A DNA stretch of 64,000 bases from Rhodopirellula islandica (GTDB lineage: Bacteria > Planctomycetota > Planctomycetia > Pirellulales > Pirellulaceae): positions 62,001-126,000 of the forward strand of contig NZ_LECT01000007.1 in assembly GCF_001027925.1 (NCBI RefSeq). The letters are read 5' to 3'. Position numbers and translations under genes: made by a program. Within the stretch, counting starts at the first letter, position 1, and every line of letters starts with the position of its first letter. A model generated the notes under the pieces. It did no database searches. It saw nothing but the letters and a program-made list of their open reading frames with translations, and was not told the origin of the DNA. Of the stretch, positions 25,238-34,018 are shown in pieces.

Positions 25238-28132
25238 CTACCCTCGCAATTCGATTCCCAGCGGCAAGGTGTCTCCAAAGACGGCCTGTTGTTCTTCGTG
25301 GTCGAGTTGGCCGCCGTTCTTGACCAGTTCGGTCCAGTGATCCGGGGCGTCCAGCCGATCCAGCAGACTCAGGGCGCGGTCACGTGTGGGGTGATCGACA
25401 TCACGAAAACGGTCGTCGCAGCGTCGGGTCATCTGCGTGATCGCGAATGCGGCTGGCCGCCTGGTTGCGTCGTCCTTGGTTTCAAGCGAGCGAGAATGAG
25501 CGAGTTTTTGGATCCAGTGCGAGACGTCCGTGGCTGGGACGATCAAATTCAGCGGCCCATATGCCAACACGCGAGACGCGAGACGGCCAAGCGTCCAAAA
25601 CAAACTGGGGTACAGCGGCGACGCTTTCTTGCGATCCAGCGAGTCCATGACGGCGGTTGCAAAGCTTCGTTTCTGATCGATTGGAAGCCATTCCAGGGAA
25701 CCGATGGTACGCCACGCTTCATTGGCTTCGGCCATGTCCTGGTTGCTGGTTCCTGCCAGCAGCCATTTGCCCAGCGATGTCGCCAGTTGGCTTTGCTGGC
25801 CCGCGGTCATCCCGCCCGCGATGCGTCGCCACATCACATAGGATTCAGCGCGGACTTGATGGTCCGGGTGGGAGATCTTTCCGTAGATCATTCGCCAGGT
25901 CTGAGAGGTTCGCCAGTCATCGACCGCGACGCCATATCCAGGACGCAACGCGAAACCGGCCAGGTTCAACCACCGCGACTCGTGGGCAGGTGAGCGTCGG
26001 CGGTTGTCTTGAACCTCCATCAGCGTTTCCCACAACTGACGCAGGAGCGCCGGTGGCCATTGATCGCGAGAATTGCCCAGTGTGGTTTGCAGGCGTTTGA
26101 TCAGCAGCGACGGCTTGAGTGATCCGTCCACAAAGACACGTGAAATCAGCTGCCGGCATTCATCGAGCGTTTCTTCATCGACGATCCCGGCCGATTCACC
26201 GGCGTAGTCGTGCGATTCTCGGTCGGTTTCCAATGTTCCCCGAATATCAAATTCCAGCCGCCATCGTTTGTCATTGGAAACGCAGAAGAGTCCAACGGTG
26301 CCAATTTCAGAGAGTTCTGATTCGATCACGATTTGCATCGTGGATTGGTCGCGGCGTTTGCGATCTTTGAGTGCCGTTTGGATGGGCGGCAACGCGGTCA
26401 TGGTGTTGGGGTCGATGTCGACGATGTCACCCGGACGGTCGGCCAAACGTGTGCTGCTGACCCAGAGTGGAAAACTGACGGGCACGCCAACTCGCAAATC
26501 CATTGGGACTTGGTCGATGCGATAGGATTGCCCGGCTTGCGCGTCCGCGGGGATCACGCACACGGCTCGCGGCGGGTTCTGTTCGATCTGCATGAAGTAA
26601 GTTCGTGCCAGGTTCGCGGCGATCCGAACCCCGTGCCCCCGACGAACCATGGCGTAGTGGGCGGCACCTTGAGCAACTGCCAGATCCAAGCGAGCGGATT
26701 CCAAGACGGCTGGTTCGGAAAACCACTTCGTCAGCGAACCGACCACTCGTTTGCGAATCGCCGGCGCGGTGAGCACGCCACCGTTGAAGAGGACCAAGTT
26801 GACTTGGTCGCTGTCCACGGAATTCGCCGCGTCCGCCGGTTGGTCATCCAGACCGGTGCGACGATGTTCGCGAAGAAATTCAGCGAGGTGTTTGGTGACG
26901 GCGGGGTCCGCTGCGTAAGGCAAGCCAACCTCTTGGAATCCGCTCTGTTGCGAATCGACTTCCGAGGTCATCTCGACGTCGGGGAAAAATCCGTCGAGCA
27001 ACAGAGCGTCGACTTCCTCTGCGGTCATCTCAACGCTGAGTCCGCCACCGATCAACGAGGAGCCCTCGCCGGGCAAGTGAATGGTCGTGCACTCCGGTCG
27101 CGGTTCTGACAGGAACGTTTCTTTGGTTTGGCGTGCCGCAGCCAACAGTTGTTGCCATTGCCGTGGTGACAGCGTGCGTCCAAGTTTGGCTTCCGCTGCT
27201 TTCGCGACGGCCAGGTCCAGGTTGTCTCCGCCGAGAATCAGGTGTTTTCCCACGGCAACGCGGTGGAACTGAACCACGTTGGATTGATCGTCTTTGTCCG
27301 CAGGACGCACTCGAATGAGGGTCAGGTCGGTGGTGCCTCCGCCGATGTCGCAGACCAGGATGAGCTGGCCGACCTGAACCAATTCTTGCCATTCGTCGCG
27401 GTGCCGATCCAGCCAGGCGTAAAAGGCAGCCTGGGGTTCTTCGATCAATTGAATGCGGGGCAACCCAGCCATCTTTGCGGCGTGGATGGTGAGTTCACGT
27501 GCGACTTCGTCGAAGGAGGCTGGCAACGTGATGACGATGTCTTGTTGGGACATCGGATGCGCGGGGTGTTCCGCGTCCCAAGCATCGGCCAGATGTTTCA
27601 GGTAGCTGGCCGATGCGTCGGCGGGAGAGCGGCGTGGAACATCGTGATCTCCGTGCCATGGCAGTAGGTCCGCGGTGCGATCCACGCCTTCATGAGACAG
27701 CCAGCTTTTGGCCGAAGCAATTTGACGTCCGGGATGCAGCAGGCCAGCCACGCGGGCGTACTCACCGACGCAGGATGCCAGGCCAGCGTCCGTTGGGTTC
27801 AGCCACGGATGGGCGTCGCTGTGGGGGAGCTGTTCTGACGGGTGAAGCGTGTAGTGAAACGAAGGCAACGTGGGTCTGGATTCCGCCACGCCCAGATCGA
27901 CCCATTGCGGCACCAAAAACGTGCGGACGGCAAAGTCCGTGTTCGCACCTTCCCTCGCTTCATTTTGCGAGACACTCTCCGGGGAAGAGGGATGTTTGGG
28001 ATCGGATTCCGTTCCCGTGGCTTCGGTATCGACGTATGCCAGCACGCAATTGGTCGTGCCGAGGTCGATGCCGATGCAGTAGCGTGAGGGAAGCTGGTCG
28101 TCTGGTTCGGACGATGGGACGCGTGAATTCAT
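25238..28132 (-). CDS. Hsp70-like ATPase with long C-terminal helical extension
   Basis: This 964-residue cytoplasmic protein has an N-terminal actin/Hsp70 ATPase domain. Signatures are phosphate-1 YCIGIDLGTTNCVLAYV (about 17-33), phosphate-2 LILVCDIGGGTTDLTLI (about 253) and the adenosine motif LVLFNGGVLTAP (about 448). A substrate-domain-like beta region follows, ending WRLEFDIRG. About 300 more residues are helical and look like the DUF3731 region found in some bacterial Hsp70 relatives. An AGGAA Shine-Dalgarno lies in the 9-base gap to the preceding Hsp70-like gene. It lacks a classical DnaK lid and C-terminal EEVD-type tail. It is probably a specialised chaperone or signalling ATPase; the client is unknown. 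Confidence 0.85.
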   Translation of the reverse strand: MNSRVPSSEPDDQLPSRYCIGIDLGTTNCVLAYVDTEATGTESDPKHPSSPESVSQNEAREGANTDFAVRTFLVPQWVDLGVAESRPTLPSFHYTLHPSEQLPHSDAHPWLNPTDAGLASCVGEYARVAGLLHPGRQIASAKSWLSHEGVDRTADLLPWHGDHDVPRRSPADASASYLKHLADAWDAEHPAHPMSQQDIVITLPASFDEVARELTIHAAKMAGLPRIQLIEEPQAAFYAWLDRHRDEWQELVQVGQLILVCDIGGGTTDLTLIRVRPADKDDQSNVVQFHRVAVGKHLILGGDNLDLAVAKAAEAKLGRTLSPRQWQQLLAAARQTKETFLSEPRPECTTIHLPGEGSSLIGGGLSVEMTAEEVDALLLDGFFPDVEMTSEVDSQQSGFQEVGLPYAADPAVTKHLAEFLREHRRTGLDDQPADAANSVDSDQVNLVLFNGGVLTAPAIRKRVVGSLTKWFSEPAVLESARLDLAVAQGAAHYAMVRRGHGVRIAANLARTYFMQIEQNPPRAVCVIPADAQAGQSYRIDQVPMDLRVGVPVSFPLWVSSTRLADRPGDIVDIDPNTMTALPPIQTALKDRKRRDQSTMQIVIESELSEIGTVGLFCVSNDKRWRLEFDIRGTLETDRESHDYAGESAGIVDEETLDECRQLISRVFVDGSLKPSLLIKRLQTTLGNSRDQWPPALLRQLWETLMEVQDNRRRSPAHESRWLNLAGFALRPGYGVAVDDWRTSQTWRMIYGKISHPDHQVRAESYVMWRRIAGGMTAGQQSQLATSLGKWLLAGTSNQDMAEANEAWRTIGSLEWLPIDQKRSFATAVMDSLDRKKASPLYPSLFWTLGRLASRVLAYGPLNLIVPATDVSHWIQKLAHSRSLETKDDATRRPAAFAITQMTRRCDDRFRDVDHPTRDRALSLLDRLDAPDHWTELVKNGGQLDHEEQQAVFGDTLPLGIELRG

Positions 28133-28141
28133 GCCGTCTTC

Positions 28142-30028
28142 CTAGGACTCATCTTCTTGGCGAGCGTTGAATTCGAGTTTCCAACGACGGTCACCCCGTT
28201 TGTCGTGGCACCAGAGTTCAAACATCCCCAGTTCGGTCACGCGAGATTCGAATTGCACCGGGACGAAGCTGTGGGCCGCTTCGTTTTCAGCGGCAGGTGA
28301 ATTGGGATCCCCGCCTTCGGATCGATGGTGATCCAATGTCAATTCAATGGGTTCGCTCTCTTGCAATTCGGTGGGACTCCAGCGGTCCAAGCGATCGCCG
28401 GGTTTGTCGCTGGCGCGCGTCGTGGAGGAGAAGAATCGGAATCGAGCGGGGGTGCCAACGACGACTCCCACCTCTTGTCCTGGAACTTCCGCTTGGGTTC
28501 CTTCTTCCATGCCTTGTGCTGCCACACAGACCGCACGCAGGGGACGGGGAGCCCCAGGGATCGCCATGCCGGCGGTTTCAATGCCAATGTAAAACGCTTT
28601 GGCTGTGCCGCCGCGAATTCGGATGCCGCCATTGGATTTGGTCCAACCATAGTAGGCCGCACCGATCGCAACGGCGTCGTTGAGGTCATCAGTGGAGGAC
28701 AACGTTTGGACGTCTGTGTCGGTCCAAGAGGAGAGCGTCGACTCCAGTCTTTCACGCATCACGGGACTTCGAAACACGCCGCCGTTGAGCAGCAGGTGCG
28801 TGACCGGCCCGTGGCTTTGATCGTCTTCTGGTTCACCCTTGTGATTGAGAACCGATTGATCCGATAGAAACGCTGCGATGTGTTTGGTGATCGCCGGATC
28901 CGACTCATATGGCAACCCCACGTCTTGAAAGCCGCTGACCACGTTGGCTTGCGGGCGTTCCTGCGGAGCGCACTGAGGGAAGAACCCGTCCAGCAAAAGC
29001 GTTGCCGCATCGCTGCGTTTCATCTCGGTGGTGATCGTGCCACCGATCAGTGAGCTGCCGCGACCGAGAACGGAAATCGATTGGGAATCGGGACCGTCGT
29101 GGCTGAGCAATCGTTCTTTGGCATCGCGACAGGCGTGCCAGAGAGAAGTGCTTTGCCAAGGGTCCAAGTCATGACCGGACTGCCGGAATTGCTCGGCGGC
29201 TTGATAGGCCAGGGCGAGGTCCATGTTGTCACCACCGACCAACAAGTGATTGCCGACGGCGACTCGTTGCAGTGTCAATTCGCCGTCTTCTTCGTGCACG
29301 CCAACGAGTGTCAGGTCGGTGGTCCCACCACCAACGTCAACGACCAACAACGTGTCTCCGTTGTTGAGTGATTTTCGCCAACTGCCGTCGGTCGATGCGA
29401 GGTAGCGATAGACGGCGGCTTGAGGTTCTTCCAGCAGGACAAAGTTTTCATTCAGTCCTGCGCGGATGGCCGCGCGGCGTGTCAATTCGCGTGCGGCGGG
29501 GTCAAAGGAGGCTGGAACGGTCAGCACGACCTGTTGTTGATCGATGGGGGCATCCGGGAACTGAGACTGCCAGGCAGCCACCAAGTGACGCAGGAAAATG
29601 CCGGTGCATTCGACCGCTGAAACTCGCGGGATCTCATCGGGCGATTGCCATGGGAGAACGGGCGAATCAGGATCGACCTTGCGTTGACACAACCAACTTT
29701 TCGCGGCCACGATGACGCGTTGTGGGTTGTCAGCGGCTTGTTGCCGCGCGTAAACGCCAGCGACGCCTTCGGTGGACGACGGGAACCGAGCGTGATCGCT
29801 GGTGACTTCCAGCGAGTCGACTTCTTGATCCCGGGGCAAGTAGAGAAACGACGGCAACGAGGTTCGCGATTCGACCTGGCCGGACGCGACGACCTGGGGG
29901 ATCGGCAGCAGTTGGATCTCAGGGGCTTGGTCCGCCCCGTGGGCTTCCACATCGGATTGGGGGACGTAGGCAACCACACTGTTGGTCGTGCCCAGGTCGA
30001 TCCCGATGCAATATTTTTGCTCGCTCAT
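28142..30028 (-). CDS. Hsp70-like ATPase, shorter paralogue
   Basis: The 628-residue protein is a paralogue of the downstream gene. It has YCIGIDLGTTNSVVAYVP at the N-terminus, TLLVVDVGGGTTDLTLVGV near residue 228 and HLLLNGGVFRSPVM near residue 410. It ends after the segment equivalent to WRLEFDIRG (WKLEFNARQEDES), so it lacks the long helical C-terminus of its neighbour. It sits 6 bases after the peroxiredoxin stop and 9 bases before the second Hsp70-like start, so the three form one operon. No DnaJ or GrpE gene is nearby, which suggests a system separate from the housekeeping DnaK machine. Confidence 0.87.
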   Translation of the reverse strand: MSEQKYCIGIDLGTTNSVVAYVPQSDVEAHGADQAPEIQLLPIPQVVASGQVESRTSLPSFLYLPRDQEVDSLEVTSDHARFPSSTEGVAGVYARQQAADNPQRVIVAAKSWLCQRKVDPDSPVLPWQSPDEIPRVSAVECTGIFLRHLVAAWQSQFPDAPIDQQQVVLTVPASFDPAARELTRRAAIRAGLNENFVLLEEPQAAVYRYLASTDGSWRKSLNNGDTLLVVDVGGGTTDLTLVGVHEEDGELTLQRVAVGNHLLVGGDNMDLALAYQAAEQFRQSGHDLDPWQSTSLWHACRDAKERLLSHDGPDSQSISVLGRGSSLIGGTITTEMKRSDAATLLLDGFFPQCAPQERPQANVVSGFQDVGLPYESDPAITKHIAAFLSDQSVLNHKGEPEDDQSHGPVTHLLLNGGVFRSPVMRERLESTLSSWTDTDVQTLSSTDDLNDAVAIGAAYYGWTKSNGGIRIRGGTAKAFYIGIETAGMAIPGAPRPLRAVCVAAQGMEEGTQAEVPGQEVGVVVGTPARFRFFSSTTRASDKPGDRLDRWSPTELQESEPIELTLDHHRSEGGDPNSPAAENEAAHSFVPVQFESRVTELGMFELWCHDKRGDRRWKLEFNARQEDES

Positions 30029-30034
30029 GATGAT

Positions 30035-30517
30035 TTAGTTTTGCTCTGAGAGTGCAGCGAGGGCGTCGAGGACCTGTTGGTCGTGGCCGTCGACGCGAAC
30101 ACGTTTCCAGACCTTGACCACTTTGCCGTCGGCGTCGATCAAATAGGTCGAGCGTTGGATTCCCATCGATTTCTTGCCGTAGAGGTTCTTCTCTCGATAG
30201 GCACCGTATTTCTCGCTCATGGCATGGTCTTCATCGACCAGCAATGGAAACGGCAGCTCAAATTTTTCGCGAAACTTGACATGGCTTTCGGCGGAATCGG
30301 TGCTGATTCCGAATAGCTGTGCTCCGGCCGCCTGCAAGTCGCCGTATCGATCTCGGAAGGCGCAGGCCTCTTTGGTGCAGCCAGGCGTGTTGTCCTTCGG
30401 GTAGAAGAACAAAACGACCGGGGAACCAGCCAGATCCTTCAATTGGACGGTTTGCCCGTCTTGGTCTTGGAGCGCGAAGGCGGGGGCCTTTTTGCCGGGA
30501 TCGATGAAATCAGCCAT
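30035..30517 (-). CDS. bcp: Thioredoxin-dependent peroxiredoxin (Bcp/PrxQ type)
   Basis: The enzyme has about 160 residues from the ATG at 30517 (MADFIDPGKKAP); an in-frame ATG at 30592 is possible. It has the AhpC/TSA fold with peroxidatic Cys47 and resolving Cys52 in KDNTPGCTKEAC, the five-residue spacing typical of Bcp/PrxQ. The active-site Thr and Pro are present in the same motif. It reduces hydrogen peroxide and organic hydroperoxides using thioredoxin. It is the first gene of an operon with two Hsp70-like proteins, which hints at a response to oxidative protein damage (inference). Confidence 0.92.
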   Translation of the reverse strand: MADFIDPGKKAPAFALQDQDGQTVQLKDLAGSPVVLFFYPKDNTPGCTKEACAFRDRYGDLQAAGAQLFGISTDSAESHVKFREKFELPFPLLVDEDHAMSEKYGAYREKNLYGKKSMGIQRSTYLIDADGKVVKVWKRVRVDGHDQQVLDALAALSEQN

Positions 30518-30836
30518 GATGAGACGCCCCATTTGGGGGCATATGGATTGAAAGGAGGCGGATGGATCAACGCATTGTTTTCGATCGGTCAACTTGTCGC
30601 CAGCGGGGGCGGTTGGGCCAAACCAATGGATCGCATCCGAAGCGGGAAATCAGGCCAGATTCAGCCGTTGGAAAGGCAATTGCCGGGTGCCCCCCACAAA
30701 TAAACGCGTTACACTACGGGGCAATTCCAAGACGTGGGATTGCTCCACCCTCTTCCTTCACCACTCGCATGAAAGTTGTTTGAACTTGTCTGATCAACCG
30801 ACCTCTTCCTCCAACGACACCCCATCAGTTGATCCC

Positions 30837-31241
30837 ATGGCTCATCCCAGTCGGGCGATTCGGCCGCACGGATTGGAAGAAGCGCGCAAACTGGCGACGG
30901 AAGCCGCTCGAGTCGCGTTGGACAACAATGGTCAAGACGTGACGGTCTTGGACGTGAGTGAGCAATCCGCCGAGTTTGATTTCTTCGTCATCGCCACGGG
31001 AACCAGTCGCCGTCAATTGCACGCCATCAGCGAGCAGACCGACGACGCGCTTGAAAAAGGGTTGGGTGACCACCGGCAAGGAATCGAGGGCTATCAGGAA
31101 AGCAGCTGGATCGTGCTGGATTATGGCAGCGTTGTGGTTCATCTGTTTGATGAAGAGACTCGTGAGTACTACGACCTGGAGTCCTTGTGGGCGGATGCCA
31201 CGCCCATTCCGTTGGCGGATCTTGGTTTGACCCAACGCTGA
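30837..31241 (+). CDS. rsfS: Ribosomal silencing factor RsfS (Iojap family)
   Basis: The protein has about 134 residues from the ATG at 30837; TTG codons at 30780 and 30786 could extend it. It carries the family core: VTVLDVSEQSAEFDFFVIAT, GTSRRQLHAISEQ, and the C-terminal WIVLDYGSVVVHLFDEETRE followed by YYDLESLWADA. RsfS binds ribosomal protein L14 (uL14) and blocks subunit joining during nutrient limitation. It lies 61 bases upstream of argS on the same strand. In many bacteria it neighbours nadD, which is not seen here. Confidence 0.92.
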   Translation: MAHPSRAIRPHGLEEARKLATEAARVALDNNGQDVTVLDVSEQSAEFDFFVIATGTSRRQLHAISEQTDDALEKGLGDHRQGIEGYQESSWIVLDYGSVVVHLFDEETREYYDLESLWADATPIPLADLGLTQR

Positions 31242-31302
31242 ATTGCGTTTGGATGTCCCATTTCTTTTTCTTCCCCACCTCCTCTCCAGGTGTGTAGGTT
31301 CG

Positions 31303-33318
31303 ATGCATCTACCCAATGTTCTTCAGGCTCGTTTTGTCCAAGCCCTCGAGTCGTTGACGGACTCCCCGGGCGATTTCGCAGGCATGATTCGCGCGGCCGC
31401 GGATCCCAAGTTTGGCGACTACCAATCCAATGCTGCGATGCCCTTGGCGAAAAAAGTGGGGAAATCGTCTCGAGACGTTGCTGCGGAATTGGTCCAAAAT
31501 CTCAATGTGACGGACCTCTTTGAGGAACCTGAGGTTGCCGGACCTGGGTTCATCAACCTGCGTTTGAAGGACTCGGTCCTGTTTGATTCGATTCAGCAAA
31601 TGTTGTTGGACGATCGAGTGGGCGTGTCCAAGACCTCCGCCCCCAAGAAAGTCGTCGTTGACTTCTCCTCGCCCAATGTGGCGAAACCCATGCATGTGGG
31701 GCACATTCGCAGCACCGTGATCGGGGATTGCTTGGCCCGGACGCTGCGGTTCTATGGTGAAGAGGTCATCACCGACAACCATTTGGGGGATTGGGGCACC
31801 CAGTTTGGCATCATCATTTATGGTTACCGTCACTTTGGTGACCCCGGAAAAGTCGCGGCCAACCCTGTGCCGGAATTGTCCTCGCTCTATCGGCTTACCA
31901 ATCAACTGATTGAATATCAAAAGGCCAAACGATCTTTGGTGACGATCGCGGACAAGTTGATTGCCGCGAAACAGGATGCTGCGGACGCGAAGTTGGCCGC
32001 CGATCAGGCGGAATCCGATGAAAGTCTGAAGCCCAAAGACAAGAAGAAGTTGCGGAAGAACGCAGACGCAGCGAGTCGGCGAATTGCTTCCACGGAAGCG
32101 GAACTCAAGTCCTTGCAGGACAAAGTTGCCGCGGTCGACAACGACCCCGACTTGTCCAAATTGGCGGCGGAGCACTCCGAGGTGGATGTGGCTGTCCTTC
32201 GAGAAACGGCCAAATTGCACGAAGGCGACGCTGAGAACTTGGCGTTGTGGAAGGAGTTCTTGCCGCATTGCCAAGACGAGATCAACCGCATTTACGACCG
32301 GCTGAACGTTCAGTTTGATCATACGCTCGGTGAGAGCTTCTATCACGACCGTTTGGCAGGCGTGGTGGAGGAACTGACGAAACTTGGTTTGACAACCAAG
32401 AGCGACGGGGCGATCTGTGTCTTCCTTGAGGGCTTTGACAGCCCCATGATCATCCAGAAACGCGATGGAGCATTTCTATACGCCACGACGGACTTGGCGA
32501 CTCTCCAGTACCGTCGTGACGAGTTCCAGCCGGACGAGATTCTCTATGTGGTGGATTCACGACAGGGCGAACACTTCCGAAAGTTCTTCGCCATGGCGGA
32601 ACCACTGGGCATGGAAGGCGTTCAATTGGTCCATGTCAATTTCGGAACGGTGTTGGGGCCTGATGGTCGTCCCATGAAGACTCGCAGTGGATCTTTGATT
32701 GGCTTGGAAAGCTTATTGAATGACGCCGTGAATCGGGCGAAAGAAGTGGTTTGCAATCCGGACCGATTGGCGACGATGGATCCCCCAATGGGCGGAGAGG
32801 AACAGCAGCAGATCGCCGAAATCGTCGGCATTGGCGCGATCAAGTACGCTGATCTCTCACATCATCGGACCAGTGACTACAAATTTGACGTCGATAAAAT
32901 GGTTGCTCTTGAGGGCAACACGGCGACCTATGTGCAGTACTCTTACGCACGAACTCAAAGCATTTTAAGGCGGGCCTCGGATGGCAAAGCCCTGCCCGCA
33001 TTTGAACAAACGATTGAGCAAGCCAGCGCCACTCAAACGATGAACTTCACGCATCCCAATGAGCGTTCTCTGGCCTTGATGCTGATGCGATTTGAAGAAG
33101 CGGTCGAACTCGTGCGACTGAATTATGCCCCCAACGCGCTTTGTGATTACTTGTTTGAAACCGCCAAGACCTACTCTTCTTTCAATGAAAGTTGCCGTGT
33201 GCTTGGCAATGATGACCCCGCTGTGATGCAGACTCGATTGGCCCTCGTGGTGTTGACCGGTCGGGTGCTTAAGAAGGGTTTGTCGCTGTTGGGAATTGAC
33301 GTTGCCGAACGTATGTAA
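31303..33318 (+). CDS. argS: Arginyl-tRNA synthetase with coiled-coil insertion
   Basis: Class I arginyl-tRNA synthetase, 671 residues from the ATG at 31303. The N-terminal ArgS domain contains KFGDYQSNAAMPLAKK. The HIGH motif is PMHVGHIRS near residue 131, followed by DNHLGDWGTQFG. In place of KMSK there is GRPMKTRSG, as is usual for many ArgS enzymes. The anticodon-binding domain with YVQYSYARTQSI and the C-terminal LLGIDVAERM are intact. A Lys/Ala/Asp-rich predicted coiled coil of about 80-90 residues is inserted around residues 205-295, between the catalytic segments GYRHFGD and WKEFLPHC. This explains the excess length over the usual 550-600. Confidence 0.95.
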   Translation: MHLPNVLQARFVQALESLTDSPGDFAGMIRAAADPKFGDYQSNAAMPLAKKVGKSSRDVAAELVQNLNVTDLFEEPEVAGPGFINLRLKDSVLFDSIQQMLLDDRVGVSKTSAPKKVVVDFSSPNVAKPMHVGHIRSTVIGDCLARTLRFYGEEVITDNHLGDWGTQFGIIIYGYRHFGDPGKVAANPVPELSSLYRLTNQLIEYQKAKRSLVTIADKLIAAKQDAADAKLAADQAESDESLKPKDKKKLRKNADAASRRIASTEAELKSLQDKVAAVDNDPDLSKLAAEHSEVDVAVLRETAKLHEGDAENLALWKEFLPHCQDEINRIYDRLNVQFDHTLGESFYHDRLAGVVEELTKLGLTTKSDGAICVFLEGFDSPMIIQKRDGAFLYATTDLATLQYRRDEFQPDEILYVVDSRQGEHFRKFFAMAEPLGMEGVQLVHVNFGTVLGPDGRPMKTRSGSLIGLESLLNDAVNRAKEVVCNPDRLATMDPPMGGEEQQQIAEIVGIGAIKYADLSHHRTSDYKFDVDKMVALEGNTATYVQYSYARTQSILRRASDGKALPAFEQTIEQASATQTMNFTHPNERSLALMLMRFEEAVELVRLNYAPNALCDYLFETAKTYSSFNESCRVLGNDDPAVMQTRLALVVLTGRVLKKGLSLLGIDVAERM

Positions 33319-33372
33319 GCGTTCTTCTATGACTATGTTATCTAATTTATGTCAGTTATTGCCTTTGAAGCA

Positions 33373-33400
33373 TTGACAGTAACAGCGTTTTTTATAACGT
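33373..33400 (+). promoter_or_regulatory. Candidate promoter of the H1-like gene
   Basis: A consensus TTGACA hexamer at 33373-33378 lies in an AT-rich stretch unlike its surroundings. Possible -10 boxes are TATAAC at 33393-33398 (14-base spacer, short) or TAACGT at 33395-33400 (16-base spacer). This suggests a strong separate promoter for the small basic protein downstream, but the -10 assignment is uncertain. Confidence 0.35.
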
Positions 33401-33442
33401 GTGGCGAAATAGAGTTTTCGAAACACACTTATGGAGTTAAAC

Positions 33443-33829
33443 GTGGCCAAAAAATCTGGTGGACCCAACAAGTCGCAATCGATTCGTGATTACTACGGTG
33501 CCAACCCCGACGCCAAGCCAATGGAAGTTGCAGCTGAGCTGAGCAAGAAGGGAATCGTTGTCACGCCTGCTTTTGTTAGCACAGTGAAGTCCACCACGAT
33601 GGGCAAATCCGCGAAGAAGTCCGCTCGCAAATCGGCCAAGAAGCCGGCCGCCAGCGTGAAGAAGACCACCGGTGCGAAACGCGGCCGACCAGTCGGTAGC
33701 ACCAACAAAGCCACCAGCAATGAAGTTTCGCTGGATTCGCTGATTCAAGTGAAGAAGATTGTGGAAGAAATGGGCAGCGTGCAGGATGCCAAGAACGCCT
33801 TGACCGCGCTTGAAAAATTGATGGGCTGA
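33443..33829 (+). CDS. Histone-H1-like basic DNA-binding protein with AT-hook
   Basis: This small, very basic protein has about 128 residues from the GTG at 33443, chosen because GGAG (33433-33436) lies 6 bases upstream; the ATG at 33431 has no Shine-Dalgarno. The N-terminal 45 residues look like a compact helix-turn-helix (KSQSIRDYYGANPDAKPMEV, then GIVVTPAFVSTVKS). A Lys/Ala/Ser tract resembling histone H1 tails (KSAKKSARKSAKKPAAS) follows, then an AT-hook core (AKRGRPVGS) and a short C-terminal helix. It is probably a nucleoid-associated protein that compacts or bridges DNA. It has its own AT-rich leader and terminator, so it is likely monocistronic and possibly abundant. Confidence 0.8.
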   Translation: MAKKSGGPNKSQSIRDYYGANPDAKPMEVAAELSKKGIVVTPAFVSTVKSTTMGKSAKKSARKSAKKPAASVKKTTGAKRGRPVGSTNKATSNEVSLDSLIQVKKIVEEMGSVQDAKNALTALEKLMG

Positions 33830-33884
33830 GACTCACTGAATTGAGTCCCCTTCATTGCACCATCCGAATGACGGATTGCATTTG

Positions 33885-33918
33885 CAGCGAACCAGTCTCC
33901 TTGGTTCGCTGTTTTTTT
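33885..33918 (+). terminator. Intrinsic terminator after the H1-like gene
   Basis: A perfect 10-bp stem (33885-33894 with 33902-33911, core AGCGAACCA/TGGTTCGCT) encloses a 7-base loop and is followed at once by seven T residues. It is a textbook rho-independent terminator 55 bases past the stop codon. Confidence 0.9.
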
Positions 33919-34018
33919 ATGCGCCATCACCGACGTCTTCCTGGAGTCCTTGCAGATCCCCTGCTCAACCCGGATGGACCATCCTTTTGGGCGCCCGGTG
34001 ACGATCCCTGCAGGGCGA

